NCBI RefSeq assembly: GCF_004362015.1
Contig: NZ_SNWW01000012.1
Span: forward strand, 1-64,000
Length of the DNA stretch: 64,000 nucleotides
Source: Flavobacterium chryseum
GTDB taxonomy: Bacteria > Bacteroidota > Bacteroidia > Flavobacteriales > Flavobacteriaceae
Reading direction: 5' to 3'
Part shown: positions 43,526-54,200 of the stretch, in pieces
Layout: each line of letters starts with the position of its first letter
How positions within the stretch are numbered: position 1 is the stretch's first letter
Notes under the pieces: generated by a model
Told to the model about the DNA's origin: nothing
The model's database searches: none
What the model saw: only the letters and a program-made list of their open reading frames with translations
Translations under genes and position numbers: made by a program

Positions 43526-45118
43526 ATGAGCTTTTTAAAAGAAATACAACGTAGAAGAACATTCGGAATTATATCGCATCCTGATGCCGGTAAAACAACT
43601 TTAACTGAAAAATTATTGTTGTTTGGAGGTGCAATTCAGGAAGCTGGAGCTGTAAAAAATAATAAAATTAAAAAAGGAGCAACAAGTGATTTCATGGAAA
43701 TCGAACGCCAAAGAGGTATTTCGGTTTCAACATCTGTACTTGCTTTTAATTATAAAGACAAAAAAATCAATATTCTTGATACGCCAGGTCATAAGGATTT
43801 TGCCGAAGATACTTTTAGAACTTTAACTGCAGTTGATAGTGTTATTGTTGTTATTGACGTTGCAAAAGGAGTTGAGGAACAAACGGAGAAATTAGTCGCG
43901 GTTTGTAGAATGCGTAATATTCCGATGATTGTTTTCATTAATAAATTAGACCGTGAAGGAAAAGACGCTTTTGACTTAATGGATGAAGTAGAACAAAAAC
44001 TTGGTCTAACAGTTACGCCTTTAAGTTTCCCTATCGGAATGGGTTATGATTTTCAGGGAATTTACAATCTATGGGAGCAAAACATTAATCTTTTTAGTGG
44101 AGACAGCCGTAAAAATATTGAGGAAACAATTGCTTTTTCTGATGTTCAGAATAATCCGGAATTAGATAAAATTATTGGCCAAAAACCAGCAGATAAATTA
44201 CGTGAAGAATTAGAATTGATAGATGAAGTATATCCTAAATTTGAACGTCAGGATTATTTAGACGGAAAAATTCAGCCTGTATTTTTTGGTTCAGCTTTGA
44301 ATAATTTTGGAGTTCGCGAATTGTTAGATTGTTTTGTTACAATCGCTCCATCACCAAGACCAAAAGATTCTGAAACACGTTTAGTAAATCCTGCTGAGGA
44401 AAAAATGAGCGGATTTGTTTTTAAAATTCACGCTAATATGGATCCAAAACATAGAGATCGTTTAGCATTTATAAAAATTGTTTCCGGAACTTTTGAAAGA
44501 AACAAACCCTATTACCATGTTCGTCAAAAGAAAAATTTAAAATTCTCTAGTCCAAATGCATTTTTTGCTGAGAAAAAAGAAATCGTTGATATTTCATATC
44601 CTGGTGATATTGTTGGTTTGCATGATACTGGAAACTTTAAAATTGGAGATACTTTGACTGAAGGCGAAATTATGAGTTTTAAAGGAATTCCGAGTTTCTC
44701 TCCAGAACACTTTAGATACATCAATAATGCTGATCCTATGAAAGCCAAGCAGCTAGACAAAGGAATTGATCAGTTGATGGATGAAGGTGTTGCGCAGTTG
44801 TTTACTTTAGAAATGAACAATCGTAAAATAATTGGAACTGTTGGAGCACTTCAATATGAGGTAATTCAATATCGTTTAGAACATGAATACGGTGCAAAAT
44901 GTACTTATGAAAATTTCCCAGTTCATAAAGCTTGTTGGGTAAAACCTGATGATGCCAAAAACGATGAGTTTAAAGAATTTAAACGTATCAAACAAAAATT
45001 CTTAGCGCATGACAAGTATGGTCAATTGGTGTTTTTAGCTGATTCTGATTTTACGATTCAAATGACACAAAATAAATATCCGAGTGTGAAATTATTCTTC
45101 ACTTCAGAATTTGATTAA
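43526..45118 (+). CDS. prfC: Peptide chain release factor 3
   Basis: The 530-residue translational GTPase recycles RF1/RF2 from the ribosome. G1 is ISHPDAGKTTLTE, the switch I threonine lies in RQRGISV, G3 is DTPGHKDFAEDT, G4 is FINKLDREGKD and G5 lies near SFPIGMG. Length and the RF3-specific middle and C-terminal domains (QGIYNLWEQ, KCTYENFPV) are normal. Single gene with terminator. Confidence 0.96.
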   Translation: MSFLKEIQRRRTFGIISHPDAGKTTLTEKLLLFGGAIQEAGAVKNNKIKKGATSDFMEIERQRGISVSTSVLAFNYKDKKINILDTPGHKDFAEDTFRTLTAVDSVIVVIDVAKGVEEQTEKLVAVCRMRNIPMIVFINKLDREGKDAFDLMDEVEQKLGLTVTPLSFPIGMGYDFQGIYNLWEQNINLFSGDSRKNIEETIAFSDVQNNPELDKIIGQKPADKLREELELIDEVYPKFERQDYLDGKIQPVFFGSALNNFGVRELLDCFVTIAPSPRPKDSETRLVNPAEEKMSGFVFKIHANMDPKHRDRLAFIKIVSGTFERNKPYYHVRQKKNLKFSSPNAFFAEKKEIVDISYPGDIVGLHDTGNFKIGDTLTEGEIMSFKGIPSFSPEHFRYINNADPMKAKQLDKGIDQLMDEGVAQLFTLEMNNRKIIGTVGALQYEVIQYRLEHEYGAKCTYENFPVHKACWVKPDDAKNDEFKEFKRIKQKFLAHDKYGQLVFLADSDFTIQMTQNKYPSVKLFFTSEFD

Positions 45119-45140
45119 TATCCTCTTTAAAAGGAAAACA

Positions 45141-45177
45141 AAAATGCCGTCTAAAGCAATTTAGACGGCATTTTTTT
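45141..45177. terminator. Bidirectional terminator between prfC and a convergent gene
   Basis: AAAATGCCGTCTAAA and TTTAGACGGCATTTT form a perfect 15-bp stem with a four-base loop; T-runs follow on both strands. Confidence 0.9.
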
Positions 45178-45217
45178 ATCTCCATGAAATTTCAAGATGT
45201 TTATTTCAGATATTTAA

Positions 45218-45958
45218 TTACTTTCCATCAATATAATTAATACCCAATCCTCCCGCAATCATAATTTTTGAAAGTTCATCTTCGGCAATAATTATATTTT
45301 GAAAAAGTATATCATTTTTAACTGACTTTATATCAAACGGAATTGTTTTTGAAAGATAATAATCATCTCCAGTAATAGTAACTTCCAGAGTTTTACTGTT
45401 TTTCAAAACTTGCACAGGAATTGAAAACTCTCCCGTTTTAGAATTTACTTTTATTGTACCCGAAGAACTGTTTATAGTAAGTGCTAAATTTGGATATTTT
45501 TTGCTGTTAAATGGCCTTCTTGTTTTAGCTTCTAATAATTTCCCTTTTACGGTTATTGAAACTTCTTCTTCAACAACTTTAGTATATGCTACTTTACCCA
45601 TAGTATGCATATTCGGGTATGGACGATTTACTTCCGTTTTCACTATTTCTTTTTCTTGTCCAACAACATTTGATGCTATTAAAACAGATGCTGCTATAGC
45701 TGCATATTTAAAATTATTAAGTCTGGAAGTTTCGTTATATTGAAATTCTTCTTCTAATTGTGTTACTTTTAGTCTCGCACAAATGGTTGCATCTTTACTC
45801 TCTGCGATAAATTTAGCAACTTCAGAATTTGATTTCCTACTCAAATCGATTACATTTTTTGCGCACGAATTACAAAATGAACCACTTGCATTAGGAATCA
45901 TTTTATTAAAATTTTCAGAACAAGGGTTTGCTATTTCTAAGGTGAATTTCTTTTTCAT
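45218..45958 (-). CDS. Membrane protein with N-terminal cysteine motif
   Basis: The 246-residue protein has an unusual layout. Residues 1-75 come before any hydrophobic segment and hold C13, C29, C32 and C60 in NPCSENF, GSFCNSCAKNVIDLS and ATICARL. A single hydrophobic helix (about 82-98, FKYAAIAASVLIASNV) follows, then a beta-rich domain (about 125-230) resembling a carboxypeptidase regulatory-like or CNA-B fold. I recall this N-terminus from other Flavobacteriia proteins but know of no function. The cysteines may bind metal. Confidence 0.7.
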   Translation of the reverse strand: MKKKFTLEIANPCSENFNKMIPNASGSFCNSCAKNVIDLSRKSNSEVAKFIAESKDATICARLKVTQLEEEFQYNETSRLNNFKYAAIAASVLIASNVVGQEKEIVKTEVNRPYPNMHTMGKVAYTKVVEEEVSITVKGKLLEAKTRRPFNSKKYPNLALTINSSSGTIKVNSKTGEFSIPVQVLKNSKTLEVTITGDDYYLSKTIPFDIKSVKNDILFQNIIIAEDELSKIMIAGGLGINYIDGK

Positions 45959-46103
45959 ACTATACTTTATTAAGTTAAAATCTTTTACAGATACTTATTA
46001 CTTATATAGAGAACATTTTTTATAAAAAGGTTGGAAAGAAAGTAAAATTATTTTTATTCAGCACAATTTTTATTGCGATTTTAATTCCTGAAAGATCTTA
46101 AAT

Positions 46104-46139
46104 AAAAAAAAGCGCTAATTTTCACTAGCGCTTTTTTTA
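46104..46139. terminator. Orphan hairpin terminator
   Basis: AAAAAAAGCGCTA and TAGCGCTTTTTTT pair around an eight-base loop. The nearest complete minus-strand gene upstream already has its own terminator at 46302-46325, so this one belongs to a lost or very short transcript. Confidence 0.75.
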
Positions 46140-46187
46140 TTAATTTGAATTAATCAACCTTATACTAAGTCATTATATTCTAAAAAA

Positions 46188-46283
46188 TTAATCTTTTATT
46201 AGGAATATCGAAATTAAGAGAATAACACTTACAAAAGAAATATACTCGATGAAAGTGAAATTAATCGGGTAAACTGCATTTAT
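46188..46283 (-). pseudogene. Possible gene remnant: C-terminal membrane helix
   Basis: The minus strand has an open stretch of 31 codons with no ATG, GTG or TTG start, ending in TAA. It would encode a hydrophobic helix (FIEYISFVSVILLISIFLI) plus a short Lys-Asp tail, and is followed by the orphan terminator. It looks like the 3' end of a deleted membrane-protein gene. A chance open frame in AT-rich DNA is the alternative. Confidence 0.3.
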
Positions 46284-46301
46284 TTAAAATTACAAATAAA
46301 A

Positions 46302-46325
46302 AAAAGCCCCATTACTGGGGCTTTT
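46302..46325 (-). terminator. Terminator of the rpoBC-DUF3467 transcript
   Basis: AAAAGCCCC-ATTACT-GGGGCTTTT forms a 9-bp GC-rich stem with an A-run/T-run, five bases past the DUF3467 stop. Confidence 0.88.
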
Positions 46326-46330
46326 AAAAT

Positions 46331-46642
46331 TTATGCTTGTCCTGCAGGACCAAAATTAAGCGGTATTGGTGCTTGTTCAGTGTCTTTGATTTCGCCATGA
46401 GCGGCTTCAAAACGATGAATATTTTCACCAATTGCTTTCAATAATCTTTTAGCATGTTGTGGTGTCAAGACAATTCTTGACTTTACCTTGGCTTTAGGAA
46501 TACCCGGCATAATGCTCACAAAATCTAAAACAAACTCTGATGATGAGTGATTTATAATCGCAAGATTAGAATAAATTCCTTCTGCAATAGTTTCGTCTAA
46601 CTCAATATTAATTTGCTCTTGTTGTTGTTTCGGATTACTCAT
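46331..46642 (-). CDS. DUF3467 family protein
   Basis: The 103-residue protein matches DUF3467: an acidic start (INIELDETIAEGIYSNLAIINHS), SSEFVLDFVSIMPGIPKAKVKSRIVLTPQHAKRLL across the middle and a Pro/Gly-rich tail. It starts 11 bases after rpoC and shares its terminator, so it is transcribed with the RNA polymerase genes. Its function is unknown. Confidence 0.92.
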   Translation of the reverse strand: MSNPKQQQEQINIELDETIAEGIYSNLAIINHSSSEFVLDFVSIMPGIPKAKVKSRIVLTPQHAKRLLKAIGENIHRFEAAHGEIKDTEQAPIPLNFGPAGQA

Positions 46643-46653
46643 AGTTTCCCTAA

Positions 46654-49600
46654 TTAATAAATATATTCTTCTTTATTCGCCATCATTTCATTGTAATCGT
46701 CTTTAGATCCTACGATAGTATTATCATATTCTCTCATACCAGTTCCCGCAGGAATTCTGTGTCCAACAATTACATTTTCTTTTAATCCTTCTAAATCATC
46801 TACTTTACCAGCTACAGCAGCTTCGTTAAGTACTTTTGTTGTTTCTTGGAAAGAAGCAGCAGAGATGAATGATTTAGTTTGTAGCGAAGCTCTTGTAATA
46901 CCTTGTAAAACTGGCGTTGCAGTTGCAGTAATTACGTCTCTTGCTACAACAAGATTTTTATCAGTTCGTTTCAACAATGAGTTTTCATCACGTAAATCAC
47001 GAGGAGAAATAATCTGACCTGGTTTCAATACAGCAGAATCTCCAGCGTCTTCAACTACTTTCATACCGTATAATTTATCATTTTGAACGATAAAATCTTT
47101 AGTGTGAATTAATTGATCTTCTAGGAATAATGTATCTCCTGGATCTTGAACTCTTACTTTACGCATCATTTGACGAATAACTACCTCAAAGTGCTTGTCA
47201 TTAATTTTTACCCCTTGTAAACGGTATACCTCTTGAATTTCATTTACCAAGTACTGTTGAACAGCAGCCGGTCCTTGAATTCTTAAGATGTCGTCTGGTG
47301 TAATTGCACCGTCAGACAATGGTACTCCTGCTCTTACGAAGTCATTTTCTTGTACTAAGATTTGGCTTGAAAGTTTAACTAAATACTTTTTAATCTCACC
47401 AAATTTAGATTCGATAACAATTTCACGGTTACCTCTTTTGATTTTTCCAAAAGAAACAACACCGTCAATTTCAGAAACAACTGCTGGGTTTGAAGGGTTA
47501 CGAGCCTCAAGCAACTCAGTAATTCTTGGTAAACCTCCCGTGATATCTCCTGCTTTAGAAGAACGACGTGGAATTTTTACTAATACTTTACCGGCTTTAA
47601 TTTTCTCACCGTTCTCAACCATAAGGTGGGCTCCTACTGGTAAGTTATACGAACGAATCAATTCACCTTCTTTACCGTAAACCAATAAAGTTGGAATTAA
47701 TTTTTTATTTCTAGCTTCAGAAATTACTTTTTCCTGGAAACCTGTTTGCTCATCGATTTCAACCATGAACGATTGTCCTTGCTCTAAATCCTCGTAAGCA
47801 ATCTTACCAGTAAATTCAGAAACAATTACACCATTATATGGATCCCACTTACAGATTACAGATCCTTTAGTAACAGTTTCTCCGTCTTTAACGAAGATAC
47901 TAGAACCGTAAGGAATATTATGTGTATTTAAGACGATTCCAGTTTTCTCATCAACTAATTTTAATTCAGTTGAACGTGATACTACGATATCAACCGCATT
48001 ACCTTCACTATCTTCACCTTTTACAGTTTTTAAATCTTCAATCTCAAGTCTACCGTTGAATCTTGTAACAATACTAGATTCTTCAGAAATACCTCCTGCA
48101 ACCCCTCCAACGTGGAACGTACGAAGTGTTAACTGTGTACCTGGCTCTCCAATAGATTGAGCGGCAATAACTCCGACAGCTTCACCTCTTTGTGTCATTT
48201 TTCCGGTAGCTAAGTTTCTACCGTAACATTTAGCACAAATACCTTTTAAAGCCTCACAAGTTAATGGAGATCTAACCTCTACTTTTTCAATCGGAGAAGC
48301 TTCGATAACTCTCATGATTGCTTCAGTAATTTGGTGACCTGATTGAACTAATACTTCGTTAGTAAGAGGATTTATAACATCTTGCAATGCAACACGTCCT
48401 AAAATTCTTTCTCCTAAAGATTCAACAATTTCCTCATTTTTCTTCAAAGCAGAAACTTCAACACCTCTTAATGTACCACAATCTTCGATGTTAACAATAA
48501 CATCTTGTGAAACGTCATGAAGCCTTCTTGTTAAGTATCCGGCATCGGCAGTTTTAAGAGCCGTATCCGCAAGTCCTTTACGAGCACCGTGAGTAGAAAT
48601 GAAATACTCAAGAATCGAAAGACCTTCCTTAAAGTTAGAAAGAATCGGGTTTTCAATAATTTCCCCACCACCAGCAGTAGATTTTTTAGGCTTAGCCATC
48701 AAACCACGCATACCAGTTAACTGACGAATCTGTTCTTTAGAACCCCTCGCTCCAGAATCAAGCATCATATATACAGAGTTGAAACCTTGTTGGTCTTCTC
48801 TAATATTTTTCATTGCTAATTCTGTCAATTGAGCATTTGCTGAAGTCCAAACATCAATAACTTGGTTGTAACGTTCGTTATTGGTAATAAGACCCATGTT
48901 ATAATTCACAGAAATACCTTCAACTTGCTCTCTGGCATCTGCAATTAATTTTGTTTTTTGCTCTGGAATTCTAATATCACCAAGAGAGAAAGATAAACCT
49001 CCTCTAAATGCGAATTTATAACCCATATCTTTCATATTGTCCAAGAAAGCAGCAGTAGTAGGTACATTAGTCACACTTAAAATGTGTCCAATAATATCTC
49101 TAAGGTTTTTCTTAGTCAATACATCATTGATATATCCAGCTGCTTCAGGTACTACTTCATTAAATAATACACGTCCTGCAGTTGTTTGAATAATTTTGTA
49201 CACTAACTCTCCGGCTTCATTAAAATCTTTTGCTCTGATTCTTACACGAGCATTCAATTCTAATCTTCCTTCATTTAATGCGATATTTACTTCTTCAGCA
49301 GAATAGAAAGTTAAGTCTTGACCTAAAATTACATGTTCTGGAGTTGAGATACGTTCTTTGGTCATATAATATAGACCCAAGACCATATCCTGAGAAGGTA
49401 CAGTAATTGGAGCACCATTTGCAGGATTCAAGATATTGTGAGAAGCCAACATTAATAATTGTGCCTCTAAAATAGCCTCTGGTCCTAATGGCAAGTGAAC
49501 TGCCATCTGATCCCCATCAAAATCGGCGTTGAAAGCCGTACATACTAATGGGTGCAATTGGATCGCTTTTCCTTCAATTAATTTTGGTTGAAAAGCTTGA

Positions 49601-50964
49601 ATACCAAGTCTGTGTAACGTAGGAGCACGGTTAAGCAATACAGGGTGTCCTTTAATTACATTTTCAAGGATATCCCAAACTACAGGCTCTTTTTTGTCTA
49701 TAATTTTCTTAGCAGATTTTACTGTTTTAACAATTCCTCTTTCAATCAATTTACGGATCACGAAAGGTTTGTATAATTCAGATGCCATATCTTTTGGCAG
49801 TCCACATTCGAATAATTTTAATTCAGGACCAACAACAATTACCGAACGAGCAGAATAATCCACACGTTTTCCAAGTAAGTTTTGACGGAAACGTCCTTGC
49901 TTACCTTTTAAGGAATCTGATAATGATTTTAATGGTCTGTTAGATTCTGTTTTAACAGCAGAAGCTTTACGAGTGTTATCAAATAATGAATCTACAGATT
50001 CCTGTAACATACGTTTTTCGTTTCTTAAGATAACTTCCGGAGCTTTAATCTCCATTAATCTTTTTAAACGGTTATTACGGATGATTACACGACGGTATAA
50101 ATCATTTAAATCTGAAGTTGCAAAACGACCTCCATCAAGTGGAACAAGCGGACGCAATTCTGGTGGAATAACTGGTACCACTTTCATAATCATCCACTCA
50201 GGACGATTTTCACGGTTTAAGTTAGACTCACGGAAAGACTCAACAACTTGTAATCTTTTTAAAGCTTCAGTTTTACGTTGTTTAGATGTTTCGTTGTTAG
50301 CGCTGTGTCTTAATTCATAAGATAAAGCATCTAAATCAATACGAGCTAATAAATCCATAATACACTCTGCTCCCATTTTGGCAACAAATTTATTAGGATC
50401 CATATCATCTAAATATTGGTTTTCTTGCGGAAGAGTATCTAAAATATTCAAATATTCTTCTTCAGTCAAGAAATCTAATCTTTGTAATGATTCTCCTTCT
50501 GCATTTTTAGCAATACCAGCTTGAATTACTACATATCTTTCGTAGTAAATGATCATATCTAATTTCTTAGATGGAAGACCAAGGATATAACCAATTTTGT
50601 TTGGAAGAGAACGGAAATACCAGATATGTGCAATTGGCACAACAAGGTTGATGTGTCCTACTCTGTCACGACGTACTTTTTTCTCAGTAACTTCAACACC
50701 ACAACGGTCACAGATGATCCCTTTGTAACGAATTCTTTTATATTTACCACAAGCACATTCAAAATCTTTAACAGGTCCGAAGATTCTTTCGCAGAAAAGT
50801 CCGTCACGCTCAGGTTTGTGAGTTCTGTAGTTAATTGTTTCTGGTTTCAACACCTCTCCTCTTGATTCTTTCAAGATAGATTCTGGTGAAGCTAATCCAA
50901 TTGAGATTTTATTAAATCTTTTAACTGGATTTTTATCCTTATTATTATTTCTATTATTCATCAT
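46654..50964 (-). CDS. rpoC: RNA polymerase subunit beta'
   Basis: The 1436-residue subunit carries the zinc ribbon (CACGKYKRIRYKGIICDRCGVEV), the catalytic NADFDGDQMAVH with three Asp that hold Mg2+, the trigger-loop region (TGMRGLMAKPKK) and the second zinc site (CEALKGICAKCYG). The open frame extends to 51030, but that extension reads through a palindrome arm at 51011-51021, so MMNNRNNNKDKNP at 50964 is the sensible start. Confidence 0.97.
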   Translation of the reverse strand: MMNNRNNNKDKNPVKRFNKISIGLASPESILKESRGEVLKPETINYRTHKPERDGLFCERIFGPVKDFECACGKYKRIRYKGIICDRCGVEVTEKKVRRDRVGHINLVVPIAHIWYFRSLPNKIGYILGLPSKKLDMIIYYERYVVIQAGIAKNAEGESLQRLDFLTEEEYLNILDTLPQENQYLDDMDPNKFVAKMGAECIMDLLARIDLDALSYELRHSANNETSKQRKTEALKRLQVVESFRESNLNRENRPEWMIMKVVPVIPPELRPLVPLDGGRFATSDLNDLYRRVIIRNNRLKRLMEIKAPEVILRNEKRMLQESVDSLFDNTRKASAVKTESNRPLKSLSDSLKGKQGRFRQNLLGKRVDYSARSVIVVGPELKLFECGLPKDMASELYKPFVIRKLIERGIVKTVKSAKKIIDKKEPVVWDILENVIKGHPVLLNRAPTLHRLGIQAFQPKLIEGKAIQLHPLVCTAFNADFDGDQMAVHLPLGPEAILEAQLLMLASHNILNPANGAPITVPSQDMVLGLYYMTKERISTPEHVILGQDLTFYSAEEVNIALNEGRLELNARVRIRAKDFNEAGELVYKIIQTTAGRVLFNEVVPEAAGYINDVLTKKNLRDIIGHILSVTNVPTTAAFLDNMKDMGYKFAFRGGLSFSLGDIRIPEQKTKLIADAREQVEGISVNYNMGLITNNERYNQVIDVWTSANAQLTELAMKNIREDQQGFNSVYMMLDSGARGSKEQIRQLTGMRGLMAKPKKSTAGGGEIIENPILSNFKEGLSILEYFISTHGARKGLADTALKTADAGYLTRRLHDVSQDVIVNIEDCGTLRGVEVSALKKNEEIVESLGERILGRVALQDVINPLTNEVLVQSGHQITEAIMRVIEASPIEKVEVRSPLTCEALKGICAKCYGRNLATGKMTQRGEAVGVIAAQSIGEPGTQLTLRTFHVGGVAGGISEESSIVTRFNGRLEIEDLKTVKGEDSEGNAVDIVVSRSTELKLVDEKTGIVLNTHNIPYGSSIFVKDGETVTKGSVICKWDPYNGVIVSEFTGKIAYEDLEQGQSFMVEIDEQTGFQEKVISEARNKKLIPTLLVYGKEGELIRSYNLPVGAHLMVENGEKIKAGKVLVKIPRRSSKAGDITGGLPRITELLEARNPSNPAVVSEIDGVVSFGKIKRGNREIVIESKFGEIKKYLVKLSSQILVQENDFVRAGVPLSDGAITPDDILRIQGPAAVQQYLVNEIQEVYRLQGVKINDKHFEVVIRQMMRKVRVQDPGDTLFLEDQLIHTKDFIVQNDKLYGMKVVEDAGDSAVLKPGQIISPRDLRDENSLLKRTDKNLVVARDVITATATPVLQGITRASLQTKSFISAASFQETTKVLNEAAVAGKVDDLEGLKENVIVGHRIPAGTGMREYDNTIVGSKDDYNEMMANKEEYIY

Positions 50965-51010
50965 AGTTTTTACTATTGATTTATCTGCAATTAAAAAATT
51001 GATTTTATTT

Positions 51011-51062
51011 AGTCTAAAGTCAAATGTCATAAAGTTTTTAAAGCCACGAACGACTTTAGACT
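51011..51062. repeat. AGTCTAAAGTC inverted repeat in the rpoB-rpoC gap
   Basis: AGTCTAAAGTC (51011-51021) and GACTTTAGACT (51052-51062) are exact reverse complements. Further GACTTT/CTTTCGACTT words follow to about 51090. It would fold in the rpoB-rpoC mRNA. Confidence 0.65.
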
Positions 51063-51218
51063 TTGGACTTTCAAACTTTCGACTTAAACACTACCTCGGA
51101 TTACTTCTCTAAACTTCAAACAAATTTTGAAGTGCTAATTATAAAACTTTTCAGGTTTATATAAAAAATCGGAACGGTTTACGGGTATAAATCCTAAAAA
51201 CTTTTATAAATGAGTAAT

Positions 51219-51248
51219 CAGTTTTCAGATATTGCTATCCGAAAACTG
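51219..51248. repeat. CAGTTTTC hairpin after rpoB
   Basis: CAGTTTTCAGATA and TATCCGAAAACTG pair 12 of 13 bases around a four-base loop, 19 bases past the rpoB stop. It has no long T-run, so it may process or stabilise the transcript rather than end it. Confidence 0.6.
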
Positions 51249-51266
51249 AAAACTACTTAATACTTA

Positions 51267-54200
51267 TTATTCTTCTAAACGAATGTCAAGTCCAAGACCT
51301 TTTAATTCATGCATTAATACATTGAATGATTCAGGTAATCCTGGCTCTGGCATAGATTCACCCTTAACGATAGCTTCGTAAGTTTTAGCTCTACCAATAA
51401 CGTCATCCGACTTAACTGTTAAGATTTCACGTAGTGTACTTGATGCTCCATAAGCCTCAAGTGCCCAAACCTCCATTTCTCCAAAACGCTGACCTCCAAA
51501 TTGAGCTTTACCTCCAAGTGGTTGTTGTGTAATCAACGAGTATGGTCCGATAGAACGTGCGTGCATCTTATCATCAACCATGTGTCCTAATTTAAGCATG
51601 TAAATTACACCCACAGTCGCTGCTTGATGGAAACGCTCTCCAGTACCACCATCATAAAGGTGTGTATGTCCGAAACGTGGTACTCCAGCCTCATCAGTTA
51701 ATTCATTAATTTGATCTAAAGTTGCACCATCAAAAATTGGAGTAGCAAATTTTCTACCTAAATTTTGTCCAGCCCATCCAAGAACAGTTTCATAAATCTG
51801 ACCAATGTTCATACGTGAAGGTACCCCAAGTGGATTCAATACGATATCTACCGGTGTTCCGTCTTCAAGGAAAGGCATATCTTCATGACGAACGATTCTA
51901 GCAACAATACCTTTGTTACCGTGACGTCCCGCCATTTTATCCCCTACTTTCAGTTTACGTTTTTTAGCGATATAAATTTTCGCTAATTTCAAGATTCCAG
52001 ATGGTAATTCATCTCCAACTGTAATAGTGAATTTTTCTCTTCTTAAAGATCCTTGTAAGTCGTTCAGCTTAATTTTATAGTTATGAATTAAATCATTAAC
52101 CATTTTATTAGTAGCATCATCAGCAACCCATTGACCTTTGCTTAAGTGAGCAAAATCTTCTACTGCGTAAAGCATTTTTTGAGTATATTTTTTACCTTTT
52201 GGTAAAACTTCTTCACCCAAATCATTCATTACACCTTGAGATGTTTTTCCGTTAACGATCAAGAATAATTTTTCAACCAATCTGTCTTTTAATTCAACAA
52301 ATTTAGTTTCAAACTCCATTTCTAAAGCGCCTAAAGCATCTTTATCCTGAGTACGTTTACGTTTATCTTTTACGGCTCTTGCAAATAATTTTTTGTCAAG
52401 AACTACACCGTGTAAAGATGGAGACGCTTTTAATGAAGCATCTTTTACATCACCTGCTTTATCCCCGAAGATTGCACGAAGCAATTTCTCTTCCGGAGTA
52501 GGATCTGATTCTCCTTTTGGTGTAATTTTTCCGATTAGAATGTCGCCAGGTTTAACCTCTGCTCCAATTCTGATCATACCGTTTTCATCTAAATCTTTAG
52601 TAGCTTCTTCAGAAACGTTAGGAATATCGTTTGTTAACTCTTCATTTCCTAACTTCGTATCTCTAACCTCTAATGAATAATCATCAACGTGGATAGAAGT
52701 AAAAATATCATCACGAACTACTTTTTCAGAAATTACAATCGCATCCTCAAAGTTATACCCTTTCCATGGCATGAACGCAACTTTTAAGTTTCTACCTAAA
52801 GCTAATTCACCATTTTGAGTAGCATATCCTTCTGATAATACTTGTCCAAGAATAACTCTGTCACCTTTTCTTACGATTGGTTTCAAGTTGATACTTGTTC
52901 CTTGATTGGTTTTTCTAAATTTAATTAAGTTGTATGTTTTTTCATCAGCATCAAAACTTACCATTCTTTCTTCTTCAGTACGGTCGTATTTGATAGTAAT
53001 GATGTTAGCATCAACATATTCTACAGTTCCATCTCCTTCAGCATTAATCAATACTCTAGAATCTGAAGCCACCTGACGCTCTAAACCAGTACCAACAATT
53101 GGTGCTTCCGGACGGATCAAAGGAACCGCCTGACGCATCATGTTAGATCCCATCAAGGCTCTATTCGCATCATCATGTTCCAAGAAAGGAATCAATGAAG
53201 CCGAAATCGAAGCAATCTGGTTAGGTGCAACGTCTGTATAATGTACTGCTGATGGCTCAACAACTGGGAAGTCACCTTCCTCACGAGCAATAACATTGCT
53301 AGCTGTAATTTTACCAGAAGCATCCATTTCAATGTTTGCCTGAGCAATCATTTTTCCTTCTTCTTCTTCAGCACTTAAGTAAATAGGAGTACTTTCTAAA
53401 TCAACTACACCATTTGTTACTTTACGGTAAGGAGTTTCGATGAAACCCATTCCGTTAACTTTTGCATAAACACCAAGAGATGAAATCAAACCAATGTTTG
53501 GTCCCTCTGGAGTTTCAATCGGACATAAACGACCATAGTGTGTATAGTGAACGTCACGAACCTCAAAACCAGCTCTCTCTCTCGAAAGTCCACCAGGTCC
53601 AAGGGCAGAAAGTCTTCTCTTGTGTGTAATCTCAGCTAATGGATTTGTTTGATCCATAAATTGAGACAACTGATTAGTACCAAAGAAAGAGTTGATAACC
53701 GATGATAATGTTTTAGCATTAATCAAATCGATTGGTGTAAACACCTCGTTATCTCTAACGTTCATTCTCTCACGAATAGTTCTAGCCATACGTGCTAAAC
53801 CAACACCGAATTGTTGAGACAATTGTTCTCCAACTGTTCTAACACGACGGTTTGATAAGTGATCAATATCATCAATCTCTGCTTTAGAGTTGATCAATTC
53901 GATCAAATATTTTACAATGGTAATGATATCTTCTTTGGTAAGCACTTGCTTTTCCATTGGGATATCTAAACCAAGTTTTTTGTTCATTCTATAACGACCA
54001 ACTTCACCTAAGTTATAACGTTGATCAGAGAAGAATAATTTATCTATAATACCACGAGCAGTTTCTTCATCAGGCGGTTCTGCATTACGCAATTGTCTGT
54101 AAATATGCTCAACAGCTTCTTTTTCAGAGTTTGTTGGATCTTTTTGTAACGTGTTGTGGATAATAGCATAATCTGCTTGGTTATTATCCTCTTTGTGCAA

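Noticed and set aside
50965..51030. N-terminal extension of rpoC
   Set aside because: It translates a palindrome arm and spacer; RpoC homologues start near MMNNRNNNKDKNP.
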